Shown here: piece by piece, positions 25,710 to 33,241 of the stretch
Position numbering within the stretch: position 1 is the stretch's first letter
How the letters are laid out: each line of letters starts with the position of its first letter
Origin: an uncultured Saprospiraceae bacterium
Lineage (GTDB): Bacteria > Bacteroidota > Bacteroidia > Chitinophagales > Saprospiraceae
NCBI GenBank assembly: GCA_937974625.1
Contig: CALJVJ010000273.1
Span: 1 to 33,431, forward strand
Length of the DNA stretch: 33,431 nt
Reading direction: 5' to 3'
Program-made: the position numbers and the translations under genes
Notes under the pieces: generated by a model
Told to the model about the DNA's origin: nothing
Databases searched by the model: none
What the model saw: the letters and a program-made list of their open reading frames with translations, nothing else

Positions 25710-26078
25710 CTACGACTTTCCTTTCTTTTTTATCATCTTCATAATTTCTTCTAGTTCTTCCTCGGAGATTTTATCCTCTTTAGCAAAATGTAGAATCATT
25801 TGAGAAGGCGAATTTCCGAAATAGGTTTTCAAAACATTCTTAACTTCTGTTTTCTGATATTCCTCTTTTTTCTTAATTATAGGAAAATATTGATGGGTCG
25901 TTCCGAAAGCATTATGGTCAACATATCCTTTCTTTTCCAACAAGCGAATAATCGTTGATACAGTGTTGTAATGCGGTTTAGGGTCTGGAAATTCAGCAAT
26001 AATCTCTTTGACATAAGCTTTTTCTAATTCCCATAAAATTCGCATAATCTGGTCTTCTCTTTTCGTTAACTTTTCCAT
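25710..26078 (-). CDS. blaI: BlaI/MecI/CopY-family transcriptional repressor
   Basis: A 122-residue winged-helix repressor. LTKREDQIMRILWELEKAYV near 4 is the family opening. NTVSTIIRLLEKKGYVDHN near 38 is the recognition helix, followed by the wing. The C-terminal helices (about 75-120) form the dimer part, which in BlaI/MecI is cut by the cognate M56 protease to relieve repression. The M56 sensor follows after 133 bases on the same strand, the usual gene pair. Three matching dyads (AACTA, six bases, TAGTT) stand upstream, and one overlaps its own -7 box, so autorepression is likely. The name is used in the family sense; the regulon need not concern beta-lactams. Confidence 0.93.
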   Translation of the reverse strand: MEKLTKREDQIMRILWELEKAYVKEIIAEFPDPKPHYNTVSTIIRLLEKKGYVDHNAFGTTHQYFPIIKKKEEYQKTEVKNVLKTYFGNSPSQMILHFAKEDKISEEELEEIMKMIKKKGKS

Positions 26079-26194
26079 CCTATAATTTTTTATATTTTAG
26101 TGTTGACAAAAAAGATGTCATTTGAAAAACAGAGCATTTCTTTTTTGTCACTCTTTACCACAATTAAAATAATTCAATACTGACGAACACACTG

Positions 26195-26226
26195 CAAAGT
26201 TAAACTAAAAAATTAGTTGGATGCAA
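26195..26226 (-). promoter_or_regulatory. blaI promoter (Bacteroidota type)
   Basis: The minus strand reads TAACTTTG at 26202-26195, an exact TAnnTTTG -7 element. TTG at 26226-26224 lies 21 bases upstream of it, the expected -33 position. Operator dyad 1 fills the spacer and touches the -7 box, and dyad 2 covers the -33 element. The start codon is at 26078, leaving a leader of about 110 bases. Confidence 0.75.
26202..26219. promoter_or_regulatory. BlaI operator dyad 1
   Basis: AAACTA, six bases, TAGTTG. The inner half-sites AACTA/TAGTT are exact, and only the outermost pair differs from perfect symmetry. It lies between the -33 and -7 elements of blaI, so a bound repressor would block RNA polymerase. 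Assignment to BlaI is inferred from position and repetition. Confidence 0.7.
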
Positions 26227-26241
26227 CTATTTTTTTAGTTG
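26224..26241. promoter_or_regulatory. BlaI operator dyad 2
   Basis: CAACTA, six Ts, TAGTTG: perfectly symmetric half-sites. Its centre is 22 bases from that of dyad 1, about two helical turns, so two repressor dimers could bind on the same face of the DNA. It overlaps the -33 TTG of the blaI promoter. Confidence 0.7.
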
Positions 26242-26320
26242 AATTAAAAATAAATTATTTCGTAAGCGTGTAAATTGTTGAAAATCAATATTTTAAACAA
26301 CAAATATTTATTTTAAAATG

Positions 26321-26338
26321 TAACTATTTTTTTAGTTA
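26321..26338. promoter_or_regulatory. BlaI operator dyad 3, upstream of the VOC gene
   Basis: TAACTA, six Ts, TAGTTA: perfect symmetry with the same spacing as dyads 1 and 2. It ends 40 bases before the start of the plus-strand VOC gene (26379) and is about 97 bases from dyad 2, which suggests that the divergent gene is under the same repressor. A -7-like TAGTATTC follows at 26340-26347 but is weak. Confidence 0.65.
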
Positions 26339-26378
26339 GTAGTATTCGTTAATCGATTTTAATACTAAAATTTAAACG

Positions 26379-26768
26379 ATGAAAATAGAACATCTAGCTA
26401 TTTGGGTAAAAGATTTAGAAGGTATGAAGCACTTTTATGAAACCTATTTTCATGGAAAAGCCAATACCAAATACCGCAATGACAAAAAGCAATTTGAATC
26501 CTACTTTTTATCCTTTGCTGAAGGACCACGATTAGAATTAATGAATAAACCTTCTATTCCAGAAAATATTAATGACTTAGTCAAAGAGTATATGGGCATC
26601 ATTCATTTTGCCGTGTCGGTTGGTAATAAAGAAACAGTTGATACTTTGACAGAGACTTTGAGAAAAGATGGCTATACGATAGCAGGTGAGCCTCGTTGGA
26701 CAGGAGATGGTTATTATGAAAGTGTGATTTTAGACCCTGAAGGCAATCGAGTCGAAGTGACGATATAG
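26379..26768 (+). CDS. VOC-superfamily (glyoxalase/bleomycin-resistance-like) protein
   Basis: A 129-residue protein with the two beta-alpha-beta-beta-beta units of the vicinal oxygen chelate fold. MKIEHLAIWVKDLEGMKHFY opens unit 1 with His5 as a likely metal ligand; LELMN near 58 is the second ligand strand (Glu59). IIHFAVSVG near 75 (His77) opens unit 2, and DPEGNRVEVTI at the end supplies the final Glu. So the four usual metal-ligand positions (His, Glu, His, Glu) are all present. Members isomerise or detoxify small electrophiles, or bind and inactivate drugs. It is cytoplasmic with no signal peptide. It is transcribed away from blaI with operator dyad 3 just upstream, which suggests induction together with the sensor system. 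Its actual substrate is unknown. Confidence 0.9.
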   Translation: MKIEHLAIWVKDLEGMKHFYETYFHGKANTKYRNDKKQFESYFLSFAEGPRLELMNKPSIPENINDLVKEYMGIIHFAVSVGNKETVDTLTETLRKDGYTIAGEPRWTGDGYYESVILDPEGNRVEVTI

Positions 26769-26821
26769 TAGTAGGCAGTAGTGCTTACTTGAACTGGCAT
26801 ATTATCTTAGGTGCACGAAAG

Positions 26822-26854
26822 ACGTTTACTAAACTTTGAAAGTTTAGTAAACGT
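26822..26854. terminator. 33-bp perfect palindrome between convergent genes
   Basis: Arms 26822-26837 and 26839-26854 are exact reverse complements around the single base G26838, the same design as the palindrome at 6428-6460. It lies between the VOC gene (ends 26768) and the convergent secreted-protein gene (ends 26864), so it could end both transcripts. No strong U-tract is present. Confidence 0.65.
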
Positions 26855-26863
26855 AAGTTTGAA

Positions 26864-27604
26864 TTATTTCTCAAATTCCGTCACTACCATTTTTAATAAA
26901 GCGACAAACTCATCATCCGTACCGTCAATAGACCGACGTAACCAAAAAGCTGGAGCGGTAAAAGCTTCGTAAATATTAGATTTAGCAGTGCTATTTTCCA
27001 TTTTCTCTGCGTATCCTCTAAATTTTTCTTGTAAAGAGCCATCCATCGTTCCTTCTGGTTTTGCCATCATTAATAAATACTCTTGAGTTAGTGTATTTCT
27101 TAGGTCATCTTGTTCTTTTAAATATTTATGAGCATCGATATAAGTATGTGCCATACTCTTTAAATGCTTTTCATATACCCCCTTTCCCATTGCTTTAAAC
27201 ATCGGATTAGCTAAGGTAGCCTCTACCGCTTTGTGTACACTTGCGATAAAATTTGGATTATAGTAACCGAAAGAAGTCGTAGAATTAAAATCTAAATCTC
27301 CATTGTGCGGTCCTCTTAAAAAGATAGGTTGCCCAAAAGTAGCTTCGATTACATCCATAGAAGCATAATTTCTAGCCATCGCGTATTTAGAACGCAAACC
27401 AACATCTAACCAAGTATCGTCTCGTTCTCTAATAGGTTCGTAATTTGATTTCAGTAAATCCCATAGAGCAGTTACCTCCATTATTTTAAAAACGGCAGGT
27501 TCAATGGGTTGAAAATCTTGTGCTGTAGTAGAATTGGAAGTCGTAAAGGCAGTCGTAAAGAATAGACTGAATGCAGTAGCTGCAAGCAATAAAATGCTTC
27601 TCAT
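26864..27604 (-). CDS. Secreted protein of unknown function
   Basis: A 246-residue protein with a signal peptide (MRSILLLAATAFSLFFTTAF, cleavage probably near residue 28). The mature part is mostly helical with aromatic-rich segments (TALWDLLKSNYEPIRERDD near 44, FGYYNPNFIASVHKAVEA near 111, FTAPAFWLRRSIDGTDDEF near 215). I do not recognise a domain or catalytic motif. It faces the VOC gene and diverges from the CHAT gene, with 274 bases between their starts. Its position between two signalling loci may be chance. Confidence 0.75.
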   Translation of the reverse strand: MRSILLLAATAFSLFFTTAFTTSNSTTAQDFQPIEPAVFKIMEVTALWDLLKSNYEPIRERDDTWLDVGLRSKYAMARNYASMDVIEATFGQPIFLRGPHNGDLDFNSTTSFGYYNPNFIASVHKAVEATLANPMFKAMGKGVYEKHLKSMAHTYIDAHKYLKEQDDLRNTLTQEYLLMMAKPEGTMDGSLQEKFRGYAEKMENSTAKSNIYEAFTAPAFWLRRSIDGTDDEFVALLKMVVTEFEK

Positions 27605-27878
27605 AGTTAATAATTTTTATGGGGTTTAACAAATATTTTATCTTTTGGCAATTATATGTATTTACCAAAAAACATGTTGAAGATAATAGTAATTTTAAAA
27701 AAAGTAATCAAAATGTTGCTATAATTTAACGGTATAAAAATTTGACTGTCAAACAATTAAATAAATTACTTTTTTAGTTCTCCAAAAAATGCTAGTTTTT
27801 GAATAAAAAATGCTAGTTTTCATTCAACTAATCCTAGGTCTTCATAGAGGCAAAGAGTAGTTTTACAAAAAACAGGTT
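27605..27878. promoter_or_regulatory. Divergent region with a 21-bp-spaced direct repeat before the CHAT gene
   Basis: A 274-base AT-rich gap without a gene. The 16-mer AAAAAATGCTAGTTTT occurs exactly twice, at 27784-27799 and 27805-27820, with a period of 21 bases (two helical turns) and a CTAG centre. The second copy ends 58 bases before the CHAT start, where an activator or repressor could act. I find no consensus -7 box at the expected place, which would fit use of an alternative sigma factor. Confidence 0.5.
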
Positions 27879-30803
27879 ATGTTGTCTTCGAGAAAACTGG
27901 TTGTCCTGCTAATTATAGCTCTTCCTTTATTGCTTGGTTTATTATGTTGCAATTTTCCAGCTAAGCGTAGCATTTCTACGCCTCAAATCATAGAAATATA
28001 CCAATCAACCGTTGATTTTTCTGAAGCCAATCAATTAAAATATCAGCAAGATTTCCCCCGAGCTATCGCTGCTTATGAAACCGTTTTACAAACACCTACC
28101 CTTGAATTAGCGGATTCTATCTATTTAATCAACCAAACCCTGTATTGTCAATTATTAATGAATCAAATAGCGGACGTAGACTCAAAGTTACAGTGGCTAG
28201 AAAGTAAACTCTCGCAGTTGCCCCTTGTGCTCCAAGGACTCCAAGCCGACTATTATTATAATCAAAGCCGCTATCACTTTTTGCAAAAGGAAAAAGAACT
28301 TGCTTTAAGCAATGCGCACCAAGCTTTGCAACAGTATTATCAATATTATCCCAAAGGACATTTAAAAATTGGGCAAACACTCACCTTATTAGCTCTGATA
28401 CATTTGAAAGATGGCAATTTGACTGATTCGATTCATCATTATAGTCTATTGGCAAATGACTTCTTTTTGAATCAATCTGATTTAAAGGATTATAATTGGG
28501 AGAATGAATATATTTTGGGGTATTGTAGTTTGTTAGATAGAGCACATGAAAGGGGAGAATATCACTGTAGGGCTACTTTAGAAAAAATCAAGAGCCTACC
28601 TTTTGAAAATAAATGGCTGGAAGCAAGAATTTGGAAATTGCTAGCAAATATGCTAAAAAAACAATCAAGTGTAGCTATTGGGAAAAATCCATTTTTACTA
28701 AAGAATAAAAAAATCCCATTACACATTATTGCCGATTCCCTCTTTAAAAAAGCCATAACAATAGCTAAAAATAACCAAGATAGAGATTTAATAGAATTCT
28801 ACAATGATTGGATAATCAACGTCTGTCGATATGCAGATTCAACTTATTTTTTTCAGGCAATGGATATATTTAAAAAAGAATCTTTAGGGCAAAAAGATTG
28901 GGAAATATATAATGCTTATTTAATGGGGTATTATAACGTTTTAAGAGGATATTATCTTCAACACTTTGCTGCAGATAGTGATACCATTATTAAACAATAT
29001 CAAAACTTTGAAAAATTAAGCAAGGGTGATAAAAAAATAGATTATCGAACCTATGCCAGCATTTACTATGCACTAAGAGTAATTTTACAACAACAACAAC
29101 AATATCATCAAGCAGCAAGCTACGCAAAAAAAAGTTTTATCCTATATGATTGTGTTGAAGAAGAAATAGACATAAGTCTTATTTCTAGCATTTCTAAGAT
29201 AGATAGTACGAAACGTTATTGCCTTACTACAAGCGGATTTTACGCAATGGATTTACTAGAGAAGTTCCAAAAAAAAGGAAATCCAAAAGATTTAGCTTTA
29301 GCAAACGCCTATTTTGATTTTATTGAAAAACATGGTTTCAAAAGCTTATTAGATAAAGGTGAAGATGCTTTTCTTACTTTCCAATTAGAAGCAGGTAGTC
29401 AAATTTATATAAAAGCACTCGAAGCAGCATCTGAGGCATGGAAATTATCAGGAGATAAGTTCTGGTTAGATAAAATGTTCAATTTCATGGAACACTTAAA
29501 ATCTTATCTACTATTTCGAGACATGCTTAAAAAAAATGAATCAACGCCTAAGTATTCCTTAACAGATAGTATTAGAATTGTGCAAGGAAGAGTCAATGAA
29601 ATGATATTTAAATTAAAACAATCTTCCTTGGAAAGTGAAGATGAAGTGTATGAAAACAATCTAATTAATACTTTGAATAATCTACAAAACCGAAGGAAAA
29701 ATCGAATAGCTTCTTTTACTTCTGATGTAAAGCGTAATCTTATTTCCCTAAACGAGGTACAAAGTACTCTTCCTTCTAGTAAAGGAATAGTGAATTATTT
29801 TAGTGGCCAAAATCAATTATTCGGTATATATGTTGACCGCGATACAGTCATAGTATTTCAACAAAATGATAATTTTTCAGAATTCAGGAAAGACATAGCC
29901 ACACTACGGAATTGTCTAGAAAAAGAGGTGAAGCTTAACCAAGTAACCATCCAACAATATTTAGTATCTGCCAGAAAATTATACCAATCATTAGTCAGTC
30001 CTTTTGTTCATAGACTTAAAAAAATTGAACAATTGGTAATAATTCCTGACCAATTATTAGACCCAATACCTTTTGAAGTATTATTAACTAAATCTGTGGA
30101 ATTTGATGATTATAGTTTTAAAAAATTACCTTATTTATTACATGAAGCAGAAATAGTTTATAGTCCTTCATGGAAAGTATACCTCCATAATCAGTCTAAA
30201 ATTCAATCAAATTTCATTAATAAAAATATCGCTTTTTGGACCAATCCCAAACTAAATAACACTAACGGTTTAGCACTTATTGAACATTCTGTACAAAAAG
30301 AATTTGGAGACAACTATGTATTATTTAACTATAAAAATGGAGGGAAGCATCTATTTTCAAAGGAACATACTTCTTTTGATATACTTCATTTGCTTTTACA
30401 CGCAAGTAGTAGTAAGGTCAATCGTTTCGATAATCAAATTAGATTTGGAGACCAGGCAAAAGATATAATTTATGGCTTTGAATTATATCAAGAAAAATTT
30501 CAATCCAAACTCTTAGTATTAGCTTCTTGTGAATCTGCTTCAGGCGTTCCAAAAATAGGGGAGGGAACTTTTAGTCTATCACGCTCTTTCATTAACTCTG
30601 GAATTCCTGAAGTAGTTGCTGCACAATATTTAATTCCGCAAACCACTACTGCTCCATTACTGAGCTACTTTTACGAATACTTAGGGAGTGGAAAATCTGC
30701 TGCTAGTGCGCTACATTTAGCAAAAATAAAATATCTAGAAAAGATACCTAAAGAAAGACATGCCTACCCACGATTCTGGGCAGGCATGGTATTATTTAAT
30801 TAA
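27879..30803 (+). CDS. TPR protein with C-terminal CHAT protease domain
   Basis: A 974-residue protein. The N-terminus has one hydrophobic segment (KLVVLLIIALPLLLGLLCC, about 6-24), a signal or membrane anchor. Residues about 45-640 are helical TPR-like repeats (for example FPRAIAAYETVLQT near 60, ALSNAHQALQQYYQYYP near 142, QYHQAASYAKKSF near 409). Residues about 650-974 form a CHAT (caspase HetF-associated with TPR) domain: strand ILHLLLHASS with catalytic His841, then LLVLASCESASG with Cys884, GEGTFSLSRSF, and FWAGMVLFN at the end. The His-Cys dyad is intact, so protease activity is expected; the substrate is unknown. It ends exactly where the opposing minus-strand gene ends. CHAT proteins are known in stress responses and in defence, such as the Craspase and gasdermin systems. 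Confidence 0.9.
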   Translation: MLSSRKLVVLLIIALPLLLGLLCCNFPAKRSISTPQIIEIYQSTVDFSEANQLKYQQDFPRAIAAYETVLQTPTLELADSIYLINQTLYCQLLMNQIADVDSKLQWLESKLSQLPLVLQGLQADYYYNQSRYHFLQKEKELALSNAHQALQQYYQYYPKGHLKIGQTLTLLALIHLKDGNLTDSIHHYSLLANDFFLNQSDLKDYNWENEYILGYCSLLDRAHERGEYHCRATLEKIKSLPFENKWLEARIWKLLANMLKKQSSVAIGKNPFLLKNKKIPLHIIADSLFKKAITIAKNNQDRDLIEFYNDWIINVCRYADSTYFFQAMDIFKKESLGQKDWEIYNAYLMGYYNVLRGYYLQHFAADSDTIIKQYQNFEKLSKGDKKIDYRTYASIYYALRVILQQQQQYHQAASYAKKSFILYDCVEEEIDISLISSISKIDSTKRYCLTTSGFYAMDLLEKFQKKGNPKDLALANAYFDFIEKHGFKSLLDKGEDAFLTFQLEAGSQIYIKALEAASEAWKLSGDKFWLDKMFNFMEHLKSYLLFRDMLKKNESTPKYSLTDSIRIVQGRVNEMIFKLKQSSLESEDEVYENNLINTLNNLQNRRKNRIASFTSDVKRNLISLNEVQSTLPSSKGIVNYFSGQNQLFGIYVDRDTVIVFQQNDNFSEFRKDIATLRNCLEKEVKLNQVTIQQYLVSARKLYQSLVSPFVHRLKKIEQLVIIPDQLLDPIPFEVLLTKSVEFDDYSFKKLPYLLHEAEIVYSPSWKVYLHNQSKIQSNFINKNIAFWTNPKLNNTNGLALIEHSVQKEFGDNYVLFNYKNGGKHLFSKEHTSFDILHLLLHASSSKVNRFDNQIRFGDQAKDIIYGFELYQEKFQSKLLVLASCESASGVPKIGEGTFSLSRSFINSGIPEVVAAQYLIPQTTTAPLLSYFYEYLGSGKSAASALHLAKIKYLEKIPKERHAYPRFWAGMVLFN

Positions 30804-31853
30804 TCACTTATTTTTTTTGATTCTGATACTCCCAGCTAAAGCTTCCTGTTTATACACTTTTTTTAGTTCATAGGCATTTACATTAGCATCTCTACCTAGT
30901 GAGATACACCAACGGTCTAGGAAAGCAAAACTAAGGTCATTCGCTCCAATTATTATTTCTTGATTATCAACATCATCATTAAGTTTTTTCACTGCATCTA
31001 ACCAGGTACTCAATAATTTTCTAATAGATTCGCCTTTATTCGATTTTCCGTCTTTATTAAGTAAGCAATAATAGCCTATCTCCTGATTTGGCAAGAGCAT
31101 TGGTATTAGAAAAATACCTTGAATCTCTGACCATTTAAATTTCACGGATTTACTTTCCTTCCAAAAGGTATCTCCAAAATAATTACTTAGCTTCCCCTGT
31201 ATAATAACATCTAAAGGCGATGGAACGTTTGGGTCTCTTTTAAAGTTTGTTTCTTGTTCCCTTTTATTGGATTCTTCTATATCTTCCGTAGATATATAAA
31301 ACAGCATTAATCCATGCTGTAATCTATCAGACATATCAGACACCTGTGCACTACTGTTTAGAGAAGAATCTACTTTAGAGGTTAAGACTCCCCAAGGACA
31401 AGTACCTGCAAGTCCCATAAAATCTGAATGTAAAAACTCAGGAAGTCGGTTTTCACAAGGATGGATATTCATATTAGGATAATGCTTATTACTAATCATC
31501 CCACAAATATTAATTAGCACATTACTATCTAATTGCCCCTCATAAAAAAACTCCTTTTCAGCTGTAAAAATGGCTGTTTTGTCTCCTTTTTTAGATTTTT
31601 TTAATTGTTTTTTCAATGTTTCAATATTCACCATCCTAGCAAACTCAGGTATTAACATATTATCTGTACGGATAAATCTATTCAGATATTGACTGTAATC
31701 TTCAACAGGTTCTCCTAAGAAAGCAACAACTTGGTTATTTACTAATGCCATGTGAATAAAGCCCGGTTGACCAGGTACTCTTTCTAATGCATCTATAGAA
31801 TGAATTACCTGCTTGTCCACATAGGCATACTTCTCATAAAAATTCTTACTCAT
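30804..31853 (-). CDS. Unknown 349-residue protein in a sigma-factor operon
   Basis: I do not recognise this family. The protein has no signal peptide and no membrane helix, so it is probably cytoplasmic. It appears mixed alpha/beta. A Cys-rich stretch at 117-133 (Cys117, His124, His131, Cys133) could bind a metal, and GTCPWG near 150 adds another Cys. Residues about 82-92 are Lys-rich, and there is a charged segment (EESNKREQETNFKRD) near 192-206. The C-terminal 16 residues are basic. It starts 30 bases after the anti-sigma-like gene and its stop codon abuts the stop of the CHAT gene on the other strand. The context suggests an accessory, adaptor or protease substrate, but this is inference. 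Confidence 0.75.
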   Translation of the reverse strand: MSKNFYEKYAYVDKQVIHSIDALERVPGQPGFIHMALVNNQVVAFLGEPVEDYSQYLNRFIRTDNMLIPEFARMVNIETLKKQLKKSKKGDKTAIFTAEKEFFYEGQLDSNVLINICGMISNKHYPNMNIHPCENRLPEFLHSDFMGLAGTCPWGVLTSKVDSSLNSSAQVSDMSDRLQHGLMLFYISTEDIEESNKREQETNFKRDPNVPSPLDVIIQGKLSNYFGDTFWKESKSVKFKWSEIQGIFLIPMLLPNQEIGYYCLLNKDGKSNKGESIRKLLSTWLDAVKKLNDDVDNQEIIIGANDLSFAFLDRWCISLGRDANVNAYELKKVYKQEALAGSIRIKKNK

Positions 31854-31883
31854 GTTAATTTTTTTATAGGTAAAAAATGGGGT

Positions 31884-32633
31884 TTAATGCACTCTAATTT
31901 GTTTTATCAATGCTTGGGCATTTTTTGCATATTCGCCATTAGCATCCGCAATGATTTTCAATAAAACACTAGCTTTCTCCGTCTCGCCTTCCTGCATATA
32001 AGCCAAGGCCAAATACCATTGAATTTCTGATTGATACAACTGCCAACTTTCTGTATTTACCAAGGGTTCCAATATCAAAATGGCTTGTGCTCCTTGCTTA
32101 TTTCCAATTGCTGCTACACTCGCATAAATCAAATTTAAACTATCACTTCCTGCTGCTACTTCCTCTACTAAAAGTGTATAAGCACGGTCATATTTTTTCT
32201 GGTCATATGCATCTTCACCACTTTCAATGCCTGGGCTTAAATTGGCATTATCTCTTGATAAATGCGAGAAGTATTGACTGGCAGGGTCTTTTTCAAATAA
32301 GCTATCATTAAAATTCAACCACAATAAAATTAATGCCACCGCTGCGGCTGCACTTAGCAAATAATAAATTGGTCGAATCGAGCGGATTTTCTTAATTTCT
32401 TTTTCTTCCTTCGCATAATTCAATAATCGGTCTTTAATTTGACCAGCTTCTTTCTCCTCTTCCTTTGGGGCAATACGCGCCTGTGTAAAGAGTAATTGCC
32501 ACTCATCAGCCAAGGTTCTAAATGCTGCGTCTTTATTTAATCTATTTTCCACTTCTTGCTTTTTGGTTTCGGACAATTGACCATTCCAAAAGTCCTCTAA
32601 TAACTGTATATCTAAGTCACTGAGTTCCTTCAT
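31884..32633 (-). CDS. Membrane-anchored anti-sigma-like protein with periplasmic TPR region
   Basis: A 249-residue protein. The N-terminal 85 residues are charged and helical (LLEDFWNGQLSETKKQEVEN near 11 resembles the start of Bacteroidota anti-sigma factors). One membrane helix (YYLLSAAAAVALILLWLNF, about 91-109) follows, then a periplasmic part (about 125-249) of TPR-like helices (GEDAYDQKKYDRAYTLLVEEV, YLALAYMQEGETEKASVLLKI). No zinc-binding anti-sigma motif is present. It starts 2 bases after the sigma-factor stop, so the two are translationally coupled. Likely role: hold the sigma factor at the membrane until a signal or a protease acts. The anti-sigma role is inferred from position and layout. 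Confidence 0.78.
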   Translation of the reverse strand: MKELSDLDIQLLEDFWNGQLSETKKQEVENRLNKDAAFRTLADEWQLLFTQARIAPKEEEKEAGQIKDRLLNYAKEEKEIKKIRSIRPIYYLLSAAAAVALILLWLNFNDSLFEKDPASQYFSHLSRDNANLSPGIESGEDAYDQKKYDRAYTLLVEEVAAGSDSLNLIYASVAAIGNKQGAQAILILEPLVNTESWQLYQSEIQWYLALAYMQEGETEKASVLLKIIADANGEYAKNAQALIKQIRVH

Positions 32634-32635
32634 GA

Positions 32636-33241
32636 TTATAGCGGTTTAGGATTAGGAGAAGATTCCTCTTTGGTTAATTGAAGATAAATGGTTTTAAATC
32701 GTTTACGACAGCGGCTAATTAAATTACGAATGACCGCCCCATTATTTTTTCCAGTTGCTTGCGCAATATCTTCATAATCTTCCCACCCTAAAATGTAGCG
32801 ATAGGTCATCATTTCCCGACATTTGTCATCTAGTTCTTGAATGGCTTGTCTTACAGCATTTCGTACCGTTTCCGTATTTGGTGATACTGATGATTGGTCC
32901 ATTTCTATTATGTTTTCTTCCGCTTGAACGGTGTTCGATTTATTGGCTCTTGCTTTATTATACCATTGATATTTCATGGTGGTCACCAAATAAGTAGAAA
33001 TTTTAGCCTCTAATGCAGTAATCCGGTTTCTCAAAATATTTTGAATAAATAAGACGCATGCATCATTATATAATTCCGCTGCATCTTCATCCGAACATTT
33101 TAAGGAGGTTCCATTCTTCCTTTTCCAAAAAAAATGTTTCTCCGCATACTGGATACACAAGCCACGATTGGCTAAATAGAAAGTCCTTTCTACCGCAGTA
33201 TCTTGTTGTTTTATGCCACTAATAATCTCCTCGTTGGTCAT
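32636..33241 (-). CDS. ECF-type RNA polymerase sigma factor
   Basis: A 201-residue sigma-70-family factor of the extracytoplasmic-function type. The N-terminal half (about 5-105) is the sigma-2 helical domain, with ELYNDACVLFIQNILRNRI near 56 and TYLVTTMKYQWYNKARANK near 83 as the -10 recognition part. A short acidic linker (about 107-123) joins it to sigma-4 (about 125-190), where DKCREMMTYRYILGWEDYED leads into the helix-turn-helix IAQATGKNNGAVIRNLISRC. It lacks sigma-1 and sigma-3. It heads the operon with the anti-sigma-like gene 2 bases downstream. The 190 bases between its start and the window edge show no clear -7/-33 pair. Its own target promoters are unknown; the CHAT gene promoter is a candidate. 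Confidence 0.9.
   Translation of the reverse strand: MTNEEIISGIKQQDTAVERTFYLANRGLCIQYAEKHFFWKRKNGTSLKCSDEDAAELYNDACVLFIQNILRNRITALEAKISTYLVTTMKYQWYNKARANKSNTVQAEENIIEMDQSSVSPNTETVRNAVRQAIQELDDKCREMMTYRYILGWEDYEDIAQATGKNNGAVIRNLISRCRKRFKTIYLQLTKEESSPNPKPL

Noticed and set aside
27894..27952. Lipoprotein signal in the CHAT protein (Cys-Cys after the hydrophobic segment)
   Set aside because: The residues before the Cys pair (Gly-Leu-Leu) do not fit the lipobox well; a signal peptide or membrane anchor is as likely.
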